Positions 17,249 to 26,100 of a stretch of DNA of 64,000 nucleotides are shown here, in pieces. Position 1 is the first letter of the stretch. Each line of letters begins with the position of its first letter. The notes under the pieces are model-generated. The model was given only the letters and a program-made list of their open reading frames with translations. It searched no databases and was not told where the DNA came from. The stretch comes from CAG-791 sp963593905 (GTDB lineage Bacteria; Bacillota; Clostridia; Lachnospirales; Lachnospiraceae). A program made the position numbers and the translations under genes. Location of the stretch: the NCBI GenBank assembly GCA_963593905.1, contig CAVBBL010000006.1, positions 1 to 64,000 of the forward strand. The letters are read 5' to 3'.

Positions 17249-17278
17249 ATATTACCTTATTTTAATCAACTTGTCCAA
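17249..17278 (-). promoter_or_regulatory. Putative promoter of metNIQ
   Basis: Minus strand -35 TTGGAC (17,273-17,278), 18-nt spacer, -10 TAATAT (17,249-17,254). Confidence 0.5.
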
Positions 17279-17591
17279 TTTGAACAGTCAGCAAAATTGA
17301 ATGACGGGGTATAGCTTTGGTGCATGGCGGAGAGTTTTTGGCATTTATAACGAATTATCTGCATCAATGCATCAAACTTGTGTTTGCAATACATCTTTTT
17401 CCTGTATTTCCTACTTGTTTCGTAGGATACTATTTGTCTTTTATTTTGTCAATGACTTTTTCATCTATTTCAGTTTTCCGGATATAAAGCAGTTGCCCGC
17501 ATTTGTCAGGGCATCACGCATCACACATCACACATCACACATCAGGCCCACAAATAAATATTCTGGTTCTAAACCTGCAAGATGCTGAAAC
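17279..17591. other. Gene-free stretch between metN and the BMP-type gene
   Basis: No supported gene. A short tandem CATCACA-type repeat lies at about 17,511-17,543; an open stretch on the plus strand lacks a ribosome binding site and family resemblance. Confidence 0.4.
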
Positions 17592-17637
17592 AAAAAAGAA
17601 CCTCCAAAGACCGTTTTTTATCCGGCCTCCGGAGGTT
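17592..17637 (-). terminator. Terminator of the BMP-family gene
   Basis: AACCTCC (17,599-17,605) pairs with GGAGGTT (17,631-17,637); on the minus strand a run of six U follows. An inner CCTCCGGAGG palindrome is also present. Confidence 0.7.
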
Positions 17638-17721
17638 GCTCTGAGAATCTGAAAAAGTATCTCTGCACAACACGCTGTTCTTATATTTTCGCCACAACAA
17701 GGCACAGTCAGTCAGAATCCA

Positions 17722-19053
17722 TCAGAATTCATAATCCAGTGTCACATGATCCTGAATGGGAATGCTGTCTGCGTCGGATTTATTGCTGATGGAGATCTTG
17801 CCTGCCACCAGATTTGCATAGAGCTGATCATACTGCCCTACTGTAAAATTCTCCAGCCGGCTATTGGTCATGGACAGGCAGATGCTGTTTTGTGCAGTGC
17901 CCAGCTGGGTCTCTTTGCCGGCGTAGGTGTCGCTGAAATGCCAGTCATTCTCATAGAGATCCCGCAAGCATAGATCGATGGTCTGCTGGATATTCTTCAT
18001 CGCAGAGACAATAACAGTATCGTACATACCGGATTGATCCACATCCACACCGATCATCACAGCATTGTTGGCTTTCGCCGCCTCATTGCAGCTCTCTCCT
18101 ATGCCGCCGCCGCAGGCAAAGACCACCTCCGTGCCGTCTGCGTACCAGGTATTCATCTTATCCCGGATGGCATCTGAAGGCGAAAAGGTATAGGAATACC
18201 AATATTTCACATCTACCTTATCTACGCCAAGCGCCTCCGCTGCCGCATTCGCTCCCTGCAGGAAGCCATAACCGTAGCGGATCACCCCGGCCACCGGCAC
18301 GCCGCCCAAAAAGCCCAGCTTTCTGTAGCCCTCTGCCACCGCCGCATAGCCTGCCAGGTAACCTGCCTCTTCTTCCTTAAAGGTGATCAGTGCCGTATTC
18401 TCCCCCACTGTCACATGGGCTGCATTCATGGCTTTCTGGGAAACATCCATAGAAAGGAAGGCAACATCCGGATACTTGCTCTGGGCCTTTCCTATGGTAT
18501 TGACGAAAAATGAACCTGGCATCACCACTGCCTTAGCACCATCCGCAACTGCCTGATCGATCTGTTCCATGCAAGTCCCGTCGGTATGCTCCTGCGGATG
18601 ATAATACCGACACTGCAGGGAATACTCCCGGCAAAAGCTCTGAATGCTCTCCCAGCTGATCTGATTATAGGAGCCATCCTCCAGCTCACCTGCATCTGTC
18701 ACCAGAGCAATGTCTATCTTGGTTTGACTTGCAGAGTCATTTGCCAGATCTGCTGCATTGCTATCCAATGACAGTTCATCGCCATCTTCTTCGAGAGCTG
18801 CAGAATCAGACTTCTCACCGTCTCCCCCGGCAGCATCCTCCTTCTTTTCTGTCTGTGTCATACGGCTCTGTGCAGCTGCCGCCTCATCGGATTTTGTCTC
18901 CGTCGCATCTGCTGCATCCGATGCATCCGCTGTATTCATTAGCTGACTCTTTGTATCACCTGCCGTTCCGGTATGATCAGATGATGTATTGCCGCAGCCC
19001 GTCACGGAAAAAAGCAGACAGCCAGTCAATAACAGTGCTACTAATTTTTTCAT
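17722..19053 (-). CDS. BMP/Med-family substrate-binding lipoprotein
   Basis: About 443-residue lipoprotein of the basic membrane protein family (PnrA-like), which in known cases binds nucleosides for an ABC importer. Signal MKKLVALLLTG with lipobox VTGC, an acidic Ser/Thr/Ala-rich tether (about 22-110), then a two-lobed fold with IALVTDAGELEDGSYNQISW and the ACGGGIGES segment. ATG at 19,053 has GGGATGGAGACTTT upstream. No ABC ATPase or permease is adjacent, so it is an orphan here. The C-terminal part is somewhat divergent, so substrate is uncertain. Confidence 0.85.
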   Translation of the reverse strand: MKKLVALLLTGCLLFSVTGCGNTSSDHTGTAGDTKSQLMNTADASDAADATETKSDEAAAAQSRMTQTEKKEDAAGGDGEKSDSAALEEDGDELSLDSNAADLANDSASQTKIDIALVTDAGELEDGSYNQISWESIQSFCREYSLQCRYYHPQEHTDGTCMEQIDQAVADGAKAVVMPGSFFVNTIGKAQSKYPDVAFLSMDVSQKAMNAAHVTVGENTALITFKEEEAGYLAGYAAVAEGYRKLGFLGGVPVAGVIRYGYGFLQGANAAAEALGVDKVDVKYWYSYTFSPSDAIRDKMNTWYADGTEVVFACGGGIGESCNEAAKANNAVMIGVDVDQSGMYDTVIVSAMKNIQQTIDLCLRDLYENDWHFSDTYAGKETQLGTAQNSICLSMTNSRLENFTVGQYDQLYANLVAGKISISNKSDADSIPIQDHVTLDYEF

Positions 19054-19295
19054 AAAGTCTCCATCCCACAGGTAATCTGTGCAGGAAATGCTGCAAAAAT
19101 ACGGCAACCCTTTCCAGATTCAATACCCTTTGTTTTCGCTTCTTTTATTGTAGCGTATTCCCGGAAATCAGCAAGTAATTTCCTCTTCACTTTCCTAACG
19201 CATTCGACCAATTCTTGGATATTACCCTGTTAATTTTGCAAAGTGGACTGGTTAAAATGTTTTAAAATGGACATTTTGGCATAGCCACTTCATTG

Positions 19296-19352
19296 TATAA
19301 TGGACAACAACAAAGCACAAAAAGAAGCGGCAGTGCAGATTTTGCCGCTTCA
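19296..19352 (+). promoter_or_regulatory. Promoter -10 and leader hairpin of the ECF S gene
   Basis: TATAAT at 19,296-19,301 (no convincing -35). A perfect 9-bp hairpin GAAGCGGCA/TGCCGCTTC follows (19,324-19,352), then AAAAGGAGGAAATTATG. Short AAAATG/CATTTT inverted repeats just upstream of the -10 could be an operator. Confidence 0.45.
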
Positions 19353-19365
19353 AAAGGAGGAAATT

Positions 19366-19992
19366 ATGAGTACATCTAACACATCTGAAAACAAGAAATC
19401 CAAAGCCGCTTTAATGCGTGTGGTCTATGTGGGATTATTCGCCGCACTTTCTTATGTGGTCTTTACCTATTTCCAGATCAAAGTGCCGCTTCCGGGCGGA
19501 GATGCCACTTCCTTCCATCTGGGCAACGCAGTCGTCGTTATCGGTGCCCTGCTCCTGGGTGGTGTCTGGGGCGGTCTTGGCGGCGCCATCGGCATGACCA
19601 TCGGCGATCTGCTGGATCCCATCTACATCGTCTATGCTCCTAAGACATTTTTGCTGAAATTCCTCATCGGTCTGATTGCAGGCACCGTAGCACACAAGGT
19701 ATTTCATATAGAAGAAGAGCATGACACCGCCAAAGTTTTCCGCGCTGTTCTAATCTCCGCTATCTGCGGCCTGGCCTTTAATGCAGTCTTTGATCCGCTC
19801 ATCGGCTATTTCTACAAGCTGCTCATCTTAGGCAAGCCGGCTGCAGACATCACACTGAGCTGGAATATCGGCGTCACAGCTTTTAATGCCGTTATGTCAG
19901 TCATCGCCTCCACAGCCATCTACATGGCACTGCGTGTGCCGCTGCACAAAGCAGGTTTCCTGCAGGATGTGACACCTGCTTCCAATAAATAA
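19366..19992 (+). CDS. ECF transporter S component
   Basis: 208-residue membrane protein with about six transmembrane helices. It resembles ECF-type S components of the riboflavin/cobalamin/pantothenate-like group: KAALMRVVYVGLFAALSYV opening, GGVWGGLGGAIGMTIGDLLDP middle. S components bind a vitamin and dock on shared EcfAAT subunits, which are not encoded here. ATG at 19,366 with AAAAGGAGG 6 nt upstream is clear. Vitamin specificity cannot be assigned. Confidence 0.85.
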   Translation: MSTSNTSENKKSKAALMRVVYVGLFAALSYVVFTYFQIKVPLPGGDATSFHLGNAVVVIGALLLGGVWGGLGGAIGMTIGDLLDPIYIVYAPKTFLLKFLIGLIAGTVAHKVFHIEEEHDTAKVFRAVLISAICGLAFNAVFDPLIGYFYKLLILGKPAADITLSWNIGVTAFNAVMSVIASTAIYMALRVPLHKAGFLQDVTPASNK

Positions 19993-20000
19993 ACAGCGCA

Positions 20001-20055
20001 ATCGTTAAATCAATATTTATCTTATAGTCAAATGTTAATTTGTTGATTTAACGAT
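20001..20055. repeat. Long AT-rich inverted repeat after the ECF S gene
   Basis: Perfect 12-bp arms ATCGTTAAATCA (20,001-20,012) and TGATTTAACGAT (20,044-20,055) around a 31-nt AT-rich loop. No U-run follows, so a plain terminator is not assured. Confidence 0.6.
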
Positions 20056-20093
20056 GTACCAGATGCACCATAGAAAAATAGTTACTTACAGTA

Positions 20094-20141
20094 GAAGCCT
20101 TTGACTGTGAACCGCAAGTTCCACAGCCGAAGGCTTTTCTG
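20094..20141. terminator. Terminator between ECF S and GH13 genes
   Basis: Outer stem AAGCCTT/AAGGCTT with inner CTGTG/CACAG and GAAC/GTTC pairs, followed by TTTTCTG on the plus strand. Probably ends the ECF S transcript. Confidence 0.65.
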
Positions 20142-20209
20142 ATTCCATTATCTATATCTTATTCACTCCCCTGCTGTCTATATACCCTCCGGCCATATGC
20201 CATCACTCC

Positions 20210-20263
20210 GCTTTAGGCTTTTCTATCCTGCTGCCACTTTGCTTTAGGCTTTTCTATCCTGCT
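20210..20263. repeat. Two 23-nt direct repeats
   Basis: A 23-nt sequence (GCTTTAGGCTTTTC..., 20,210-20,232) repeats exactly at 20,241-20,263 in the gap after the GH13 stop. Confidence 0.7.
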
Positions 20264-20280
20264 ATCGGGCATATTTTGCA

Positions 20281-21591
20281 CTATCTCTCCATCTTCCAGA
20301 AATAAGCGCTGTAGGGAGGCAGTTCACTGCCGCCGCCAAAATCATGAGATTCACCGGTGATCAGATCAACTGCCGTACCACATCCTGCATCAAAATGAGC
20401 CATAAAGGCCTGTCCATCTGCATTCACTGCCACCAGCACGCGTTCATGTTCACTGGCTCTCTCGAAAATACATTGCCTGTTCGTCAGCAGGACGCTTCGA
20501 AATCCGCCGTAATTTAACGCCTCAGACCCCCGCTTTGCCTTTGCCAGCCGACTGATCCAATCTGTTAGTTCGTTCCATTCCGGCCTCTCCGGGCAGGGAC
20601 GAAGGGCACCGTCGCCATCCTTCTTATCTCCCTTGATTCCCCATTCGCTTCCGTAATAGACAGAAGGCATCCCCGGCATACCGAAAGCCAGGGCATAAAG
20701 CAGAGGCAGCTGCGCAGGATTCTGCAAAATAGTAGCTGCTCTGGTCACATCATGGTTATCCACAAAGCTCAGCAATTGCATGCCCCGATATAAACACCAG
20801 GGATCTGATCCGAACTGGCGCAGCAGCGAATGATTGATCTCAAAAAGGTTCATGCTGTTCAGGCTGGAGTGCAGGCCCTTGTAACACTCATAATTGGTTG
20901 CAGACTGGAGCATCTCCGGATTAGCCACCTGCTTGTAATCACCGCCCAGTATTTCTCCAATCATGTAGAAGTCTTTCTTTTTGGCATCTGTACACCGGCG
21001 AAGTCGACGAAGGAAATCCCTGTCCACACAATACGCCACATCGATTCGCAGACCATCTATATCAAAGGCATCGATCCAGTAAGATACACTGTCCAGTAAA
21101 TACTGCACCACCTCTTCATTGCGAAGGTTTAGCTTCACCAGATCGAAATTGCCTTCCCATCCCTCGTACCACAGGCCGTCGTTATAGCAGGAGTTTCCCT
21201 CGAAGCTGATATAGAACCAATCCTTATACCGGGAATTCTCCCGATTTTGCAGCACATCCTGGAAGGGTCCAAAGCCTCTGCCCGCGTGATTAAAGACGCC
21301 GTCCAGAAACACCTTGATTCCTCTGGCATGCAGCGCATCACATACCTCCTTCATATCCTCATTAGTGCCCAGCCGCACATCTAATTTCCGGTAATCTCTC
21401 GTATTGTAACCATGGGTGTCCGACTCAAATAAAGGATTAAAAATAACTGCATTAGCCCCCAACTTTTCCATATGCTCGATCCAGTCTTTTACCTTCAGAA
21501 TCCGGTGCGTCAGCACACCGTCATTTTCAAAAGGTGCACCGCAAAATCCCAGTGGATAAATCTGATAGTATACACTTTCTTCTGCCCACAT
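20281..21591 (-). CDS. GH13 alpha-amylase family enzyme, cytosolic
   Basis: 436-residue glycoside hydrolase family 13 protein without signal peptide. The four conserved regions are present: DGVFNH, GLRIDVA (nucleophile Asp), IGEILGG (acid/base Glu), and FVDNHDVTR (stabilising Asp). A short all-beta C-terminal domain ends the protein. Compact size and the YYQIYPLGFCGAP start resemble maltogenic amylase/cyclomaltodextrinase-like enzymes that cleave imported maltodextrins inside the cell. Single-gene unit. Substrate preference is inferred from family resemblance. Confidence 0.9.
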   Translation of the reverse strand: MWAEESVYYQIYPLGFCGAPFENDGVLTHRILKVKDWIEHMEKLGANAVIFNPLFESDTHGYNTRDYRKLDVRLGTNEDMKEVCDALHARGIKVFLDGVFNHAGRGFGPFQDVLQNRENSRYKDWFYISFEGNSCYNDGLWYEGWEGNFDLVKLNLRNEEVVQYLLDSVSYWIDAFDIDGLRIDVAYCVDRDFLRRLRRCTDAKKKDFYMIGEILGGDYKQVANPEMLQSATNYECYKGLHSSLNSMNLFEINHSLLRQFGSDPWCLYRGMQLLSFVDNHDVTRAATILQNPAQLPLLYALAFGMPGMPSVYYGSEWGIKGDKKDGDGALRPCPERPEWNELTDWISRLAKAKRGSEALNYGGFRSVLLTNRQCIFERASEHERVLVAVNADGQAFMAHFDAGCGTAVDLITGESHDFGGGSELPPYSAYFWKMER

Positions 21592-21754
21592 AGTTATCTT
21601 ACCCCTTTCCTTTCCTTCGCTTTACTTTACATAATTATTTTGACCTGTTTAGTCTATTTTTCTGTTTTTCCCACAAAATCGATACCCTGTTCAAAGGTTC
21701 GATTTTCCTTTTATTTTCGCGCTCTCCACATATCACCAATCCGAGAAATCCACG

Positions 21755-21811
21755 GTTTCCACAGAGTTATCCACATTGTTTTCCAGTCTTATCCACCCTG
21801 TTTCCACAGGA
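21755..21811. promoter_or_regulatory. DnaA-box-like cluster
   Basis: TTATCCACA, a perfect DnaA box, at 21,767-21,775 and TTATCCACC at 21,789-21,797, framed by two GTTTCCACAG sequences. They lie in the gap between GH13 start and helicase stop. No dnaA or dnaN is nearby, so this is not the origin itself. Confidence 0.4.
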
Positions 21812-21881
21812 TTTTGGGGCTAAATTGTTTTTAGTTTTCAGACAACTTCTTATATTTTTGCTTTACATAATTATCGCATTT

Positions 21882-24470
21882 CTACAACCACTCATCCCAG
21901 AAACGATCTACCCGATGGCTGACCTGTTCTAAACAGATTTCCTCATAATTCGCCCATTCTCTGGGGAACAGCATGCGATAGCCACTTTGCAGAAAACGTT
22001 CATCCAACAGAGCCACCACACCTGTATCCTCGCTGGTGCGTATGACTCTTCCGGCCGCCTGGAGTACTTTATTCATGCCAGGATAGCGATAGGCATAGTC
22101 ATACCCATTCACGCCGTTCCTGGCAAAATAGTCCTTCAATAGTTCCCTCTCCTGGCTGATCTGGGGCAAGCCTGTTCCTACGATCACAGCCCCGATCAGC
22201 GCATCTTTTTTTAGGTCCACTCCCTCGCTGAAGATTCCGCCCAGGACGCAGAATCCGTAAAAGCTCCCCTCCTCACTGCTGCGTGTAAAACGACTCAGAA
22301 ATTCCTCTCGGTCAGCTTCGCTCATCCTCTCCTTTTGGATCCAGATTTCCGTTTCTGTCTCTCCGTATATTTCCTGATAAGCCTGATAGACCGCCCGCAT
22401 AAAGGCGTAGGATGGAAAAAAGACCATATAATTGCCATATCTGGCCATACCGATCCGGTGAATATAATCGGCAATTCTCGCATATTCCTCCGGTCCCCGT
22501 CTGCTGTAGCGACTGGTCACATCGTTGGCAACCAGCAAAGCCCTCTTCTCCGGATCAAATACGGATCTGGCATAAACCTCGTAGTCTTCCTGTGTCCCCC
22601 CCAACAGACTCTTATAATACTGAATAGGCAGCAGCGTCGCGGAGAACAGGACAGACGCACGCCCTCTGTCCATGCATTCCTTCAAATTCGTACTGGGATC
22701 CACATTAAAGAGCCGGATCATAAACGTCTCGTCCTTAATGGCATAAATCACATATTTCTCATCCAGTTTTTCGTAGATCATCAGGAAGTGATTGAGTTCA
22801 AAATATAAATCCAGCAGCAAAGCATGACCATCTTCCTGATTTGAATCAGAATCCACTGCCTCAACCTCCGTTTCGCAGATACCTTCACCGACCGGTTTCA
22901 CTGCAAGCGAGTGCTCTTTCCCAGCGTCTTCTCTGCGTCTTTTCCGATTATAATCCTCCAGATATTCGCTGATGGCCGCCTGCAGACGATACAAACAGGC
23001 GGAGAGTCTCTCGATATCCTCCGTCTCCAGGCACACAGCCTCTCCTTCCTTGGAGACCAGGCGACGCAATTCCAGCATAGCTGTATTGCAGGCGCCAAGG
23101 CATCTCTCAATCCTGGCCATCCTGCCCTTAACTGCCCTTCGCACCTCCAGGAATTTTTCCTTTGTCAGCTGTGCACTGTACATCTCCCTTCCGCGGTCTA
23201 CCAGATTATGTGCCTCGTCGATAAGGAACAGATACTCCCTGCGTATCTCTCCCTCCCCGAAAAAGCGGCGCAGATAGGCGTGGGGATCAAATACATAATT
23301 GTAATCTCCGATAATGACATCGGCAAAAAGACTCATGTCCAGCCCCATCTCAAAGGGACAGACCTGATATTTTTCCGCATATTCTTCAATAGCCGCTCTG
23401 CTAAAATCGTCTCGATTGGTCAACAGCGCATAGATAGCCTCATTAACACGGTCAAAATGCCCTTTAGCCCTGGGACAGGCTTTCGGATTGCAGTCCGGCT
23501 TCTCCAATGTACAGATCTTTTCCCTGGCCGTAAGGGTTACCGATTTACATTGCAGATATCGATCCCGCATCAGGTTCACTGTATCCTCTGCCACAGTCCT
23601 CGCAATCGTCTTGGCTGTGAGATAAAAGATTTTCTCTGCTTTGCCCTCTCCCACGGCCTTGACCGCCGGAAACAGAGTCGTGATGGTCTTCCCTGATCCG
23701 GTGGGGGCTTCCAGAAAAAGCTTTCTGCCGTGCACGATGGTCCGATAGCAGTCCGCTGCCAGCTCCTTTTGTCCCTCTCTGTACGGAAAAGGAAAACTCA
23801 TGGATCTTATAGAAGCGGTTCGTCTCTCTCTCCACTGCAACGTATAAGCTGCCCATTTTCGGTACTCCGCCATGAGTCCGTCAAACCAGCTGCAGATCTC
23901 CCTTCTGGTCATGTGCTCATAGAAATACCGCACCTGTTCCGTATCCATGTTGCAATAGGTCATCCGCATCTGCACTGCAGTCAGATCATGTGCCATCACA
24001 TACATATAGCCATAGCATCTGGCCTGCGCCACGTGCACAGGCTCCGGGCGACGCATGCGGGACAAATTGCGATATGTGCCCTTTATCTCATCAATCGTGA
24101 CACAGGGCAGCCCGGCATCTGTCCTAGCATCCCCTGATGACAGGCTTCCTATAAGATTGCCTTCCATATCCAAAGCATCCTGTGGAATCAGACCGGAATA
24201 AATACCGTCTGCACGTCCCTCCACGATGACTGCTGCGTTTGCAAGGATGTCCTCTCTATCACTCTGTGCCTCTTCCCTGTCAAAGATGTATCGACACGCC
24301 ATAGGGACCTCTGCCCGGTAGTCTCCCCCGGCTTGTTTCTGCAGACGGCGATGAATCTTTGAGCCGGCCAGCATCGCCTGTGCAGATCCCTTTATGCGAT
24401 TGTCCAGGTCTCCGGAACGCAGGAGGAATTCCACCAGGTTTCGGACAGAAATGTGTATTTCCAGGCTCAT
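21882..24470 (-). CDS. PD-(D/E)XK nuclease fused to DinG/XPD-type helicase
   Basis: 862-residue two-domain enzyme. Residues 1-230 form a Cas4/Dna2-like PD-(D/E)XK nuclease with VEGRADGIY (Asp) and TIDEIKGT (Glu-x-Lys). Residues 230-862 form a superfamily 2 XPD/DinG helicase: Walker A APTGSGKTITT, four cysteines that fit a 4Fe-4S cluster (CKSV...CTLEKPDCNPKACP), DEAH in FLIDEAHNLV, motif III-like FSATLLP, and QAAGRVIRT. Expected role is DNA unwinding with flap or overhang cutting in repair or R-loop removal. ATG at 24,470 has GGGGAGCAGCT upstream. The fusion is known in Bacillota, but its precise job is poorly described. Confidence 0.9.
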   Translation of the reverse strand: MSLEIHISVRNLVEFLLRSGDLDNRIKGSAQAMLAGSKIHRRLQKQAGGDYRAEVPMACRYIFDREEAQSDREDILANAAVIVEGRADGIYSGLIPQDALDMEGNLIGSLSSGDARTDAGLPCVTIDEIKGTYRNLSRMRRPEPVHVAQARCYGYMYVMAHDLTAVQMRMTYCNMDTEQVRYFYEHMTRREICSWFDGLMAEYRKWAAYTLQWRERRTASIRSMSFPFPYREGQKELAADCYRTIVHGRKLFLEAPTGSGKTITTLFPAVKAVGEGKAEKIFYLTAKTIARTVAEDTVNLMRDRYLQCKSVTLTAREKICTLEKPDCNPKACPRAKGHFDRVNEAIYALLTNRDDFSRAAIEEYAEKYQVCPFEMGLDMSLFADVIIGDYNYVFDPHAYLRRFFGEGEIRREYLFLIDEAHNLVDRGREMYSAQLTKEKFLEVRRAVKGRMARIERCLGACNTAMLELRRLVSKEGEAVCLETEDIERLSACLYRLQAAISEYLEDYNRKRRREDAGKEHSLAVKPVGEGICETEVEAVDSDSNQEDGHALLLDLYFELNHFLMIYEKLDEKYVIYAIKDETFMIRLFNVDPSTNLKECMDRGRASVLFSATLLPIQYYKSLLGGTQEDYEVYARSVFDPEKRALLVANDVTSRYSRRGPEEYARIADYIHRIGMARYGNYMVFFPSYAFMRAVYQAYQEIYGETETEIWIQKERMSEADREEFLSRFTRSSEEGSFYGFCVLGGIFSEGVDLKKDALIGAVIVGTGLPQISQERELLKDYFARNGVNGYDYAYRYPGMNKVLQAAGRVIRTSEDTGVVALLDERFLQSGYRMLFPREWANYEEICLEQVSHRVDRFWDEWL

Positions 24471-24554
24471 AGCTGCTCCCCTTTGGATAATACATTTAGT
24501 ATAACATCAAAAGCTCTCTCTTGTCATCTTTTTTCGAAACTTTGTTCGTTCATA

Positions 24555-24667
24555 TCTCTGCTTTTCTTTCTCTGCTTTTCTTTCTCTGCTTTTCTTTCTC
24601 TGCTTTTCTTTCTCCGCTTTTCTTTCCCCGCTTTTCTTTCCCCCGCTTTTCTATCTCCATTTTTCTA
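24555..24667. repeat. 14-nt tandem repeat upstream of the helicase gene
   Basis: Eight units of about TCTCTGCTTTTCTT, drifting from TCTCTG to TCCCCCG to TCTCCA along the tract. On the mRNA strand it is a pure purine-rich tract beginning 85 nt before the start codon. Confidence 0.8.
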
Positions 24668-25079
24668 TCTCCACTTTATTAGAAACATTGTCTAGCCATA
24701 CACCTGACTGCACGATCAGCCACGAATATTCCATAAACATGTGCTGAGGAAATACCGATTAAATCAGCATCTCCTTAACACTTCTAATGAATTGCACGGA
24801 TTTACAAGAGGAAATCCGGCGAGGAAAGTACTTTAATCCGTGTTTTCCTAAATAAAAAACAGCTGCATACGCGTTACTGCCATCAGCTTTAACCCTGATC
24901 ACAGAAGTTTACGTACACAACTGTCTTCTTTTCATTCTATGCGCATGCCCTGCGCACTTACATTTCTTCCTGCTATTACTTTACTATTACTCTGCTATTG
25001 CTATGCATCCGTCAGCATCTCATGCACAAAATCATGCAATATTCAATGAAATCATGCAACGACACCGTTTCGCTGACCA
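24668..25079. other. Gap between helicase leader and HPr-like gene
   Basis: No gene seen. A weak AGCTG/CAGCT hairpin with six U on the minus strand (about 24,853-24,895) may end the HPr-like transcript. Confidence 0.35.
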
Positions 25080-25319
25080 CTAGCAAGCGATTGCCATAGC
25101 CTCTAAGAATCTCTCAAACACCTCATTATATCCGTCATAGGTTACTACAAGCTTATTGGAGAGATCCAGTCCGAGGACACCTACGATGGACTTTGCATCC
25201 ACAATGTATCTCTTGGTCGTGCTGTTAGCGATATCCACTTCAAAGTCGCAATGAGAAGCTGCCTCAACAAAGGCACTTACATCATCTACACCTAACTTGA
25301 TTACGCGTGTTGTCTTCAT
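25080..25319 (-). CDS. HPr-like protein without the phosphorylatable histidine (Crh-like)
   Basis: 79-residue HPr-fold protein. The second half aligns well with HPr: ASHCDFEVDI, AKSIVGVLGLDLS (Ser44 in place of regulatory Ser46), and the terminal FLEAMA helix. The HARPA segment with His15 is replaced by VDDVSAF with two residues missing, so phosphotransfer to PTS enzymes should be impossible. This is the pattern of Bacillus Crh, which keeps Ser46 for HPr kinase and acts in catabolite control. ATG at 25,319 has AAAGGGGC about 9 nt upstream. No PTS gene is near. Regulatory role is inferred. Confidence 0.8.
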   Translation of the reverse strand: MKTTRVIKLGVDDVSAFVEAASHCDFEVDIANSTTKRYIVDAKSIVGVLGLDLSNKLVVTYDGYNEVFERFLEAMAIAC

Positions 25320-25991
25320 TTTTGTTTGCCCCTTTCCGCCAAACCGGCATGTCCATGACATCTGCGCCGGTTCTTTCTGCGTTTCCTTGTTTCTTTTCTG
25401 TTTCCTGTTGTTTTTCTATTTCCTGTTTCTTTCTGCTTGTTTCTTTTTCTTATCTGTCCTGTCTTTTTCTTTTATTCCGGTTTTATTCTTTTCCACTCAG
25501 CAGCTTCCAGTCTCTTTTTTAAATCAATCGCAAGCCTTATCAGGCAGCCGACAGAATGCTGCTACGGCTGATAACAATTAGCCAGAGCCACGAAGCCGAA
25601 TCAACCGAACAGAACATTTTGCTGATTTTTTACCTCAGGTTCTCTTTTTTGCCTATTATAGGACTTTTTTTGCGGATGTAAAGAGAATTTTACGTATTTT
25701 TAGACGTGCAAAATCTTACGAAAAGCCCTTAAAACGGGGCTTTTCGTATGTTTTGTAACGCAAGAAACCGTTTTCACAAACCGAACTAAGCAAAATCTCC
25801 AATAGCAGCCAGAAAATGATTTATTTTTTTGTTCTTTTTTTCATTTCCGTGTGAAAAGCTCCAAAAATAATCTACATCAGAGAATAAAGAAATCACCGCA
25901 AAAGAGCGCTTCTAAGCAAGGAAACCACACGGATAACGTACAAAAATGCCCACACAACGTGCTCAATAGCAATCCCCTATCATAGAATGCA
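25320..25991. other. Long non-coding gap upstream of the HPr-like gene
   Basis: About 670 nt with T-rich then AT-rich sequence and no credible gene. It holds a strong hairpin, ACGAAAAGCCC/GGGCTTTTCGT (about 25,728-25,750), flanked by short A and T runs, which could terminate on either strand. Confidence 0.4.
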
Positions 25992-26030
25992 AAAACAGCC
26001 CTCCCGCATTTTCACAGGAAAGGCTGTTTT
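25992..26030 (-). terminator. Terminator of gdhA
   Basis: AAAACAGCC/GGCTGTTTT stem, followed on the minus strand by U residues, about 70 nt past the gdhA stop. Confidence 0.75.
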
Positions 26031-26100
26031 CACAATATTTTCTTCTATATATATGAAGTGATTCTTAATATCTTAATATCTTAATATATGAAGTTAACTT

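Noticed and set aside
17301..17588. 95-codon plus-strand frame between metN and the BMP-type gene
   Set aside because: No ribosome binding site, odd residue mix, and it crosses a CATCACA repeat.
17189..17700. SAM-I riboswitch or T-box before metN
   Set aside because: Neither the S-box core nor a T-box antiterminator sequence could be found on the minus strand.
21755..21811. Chromosomal replication origin
   Set aside because: No dnaA, dnaN or AT-rich unwinding element nearby; only two good boxes.
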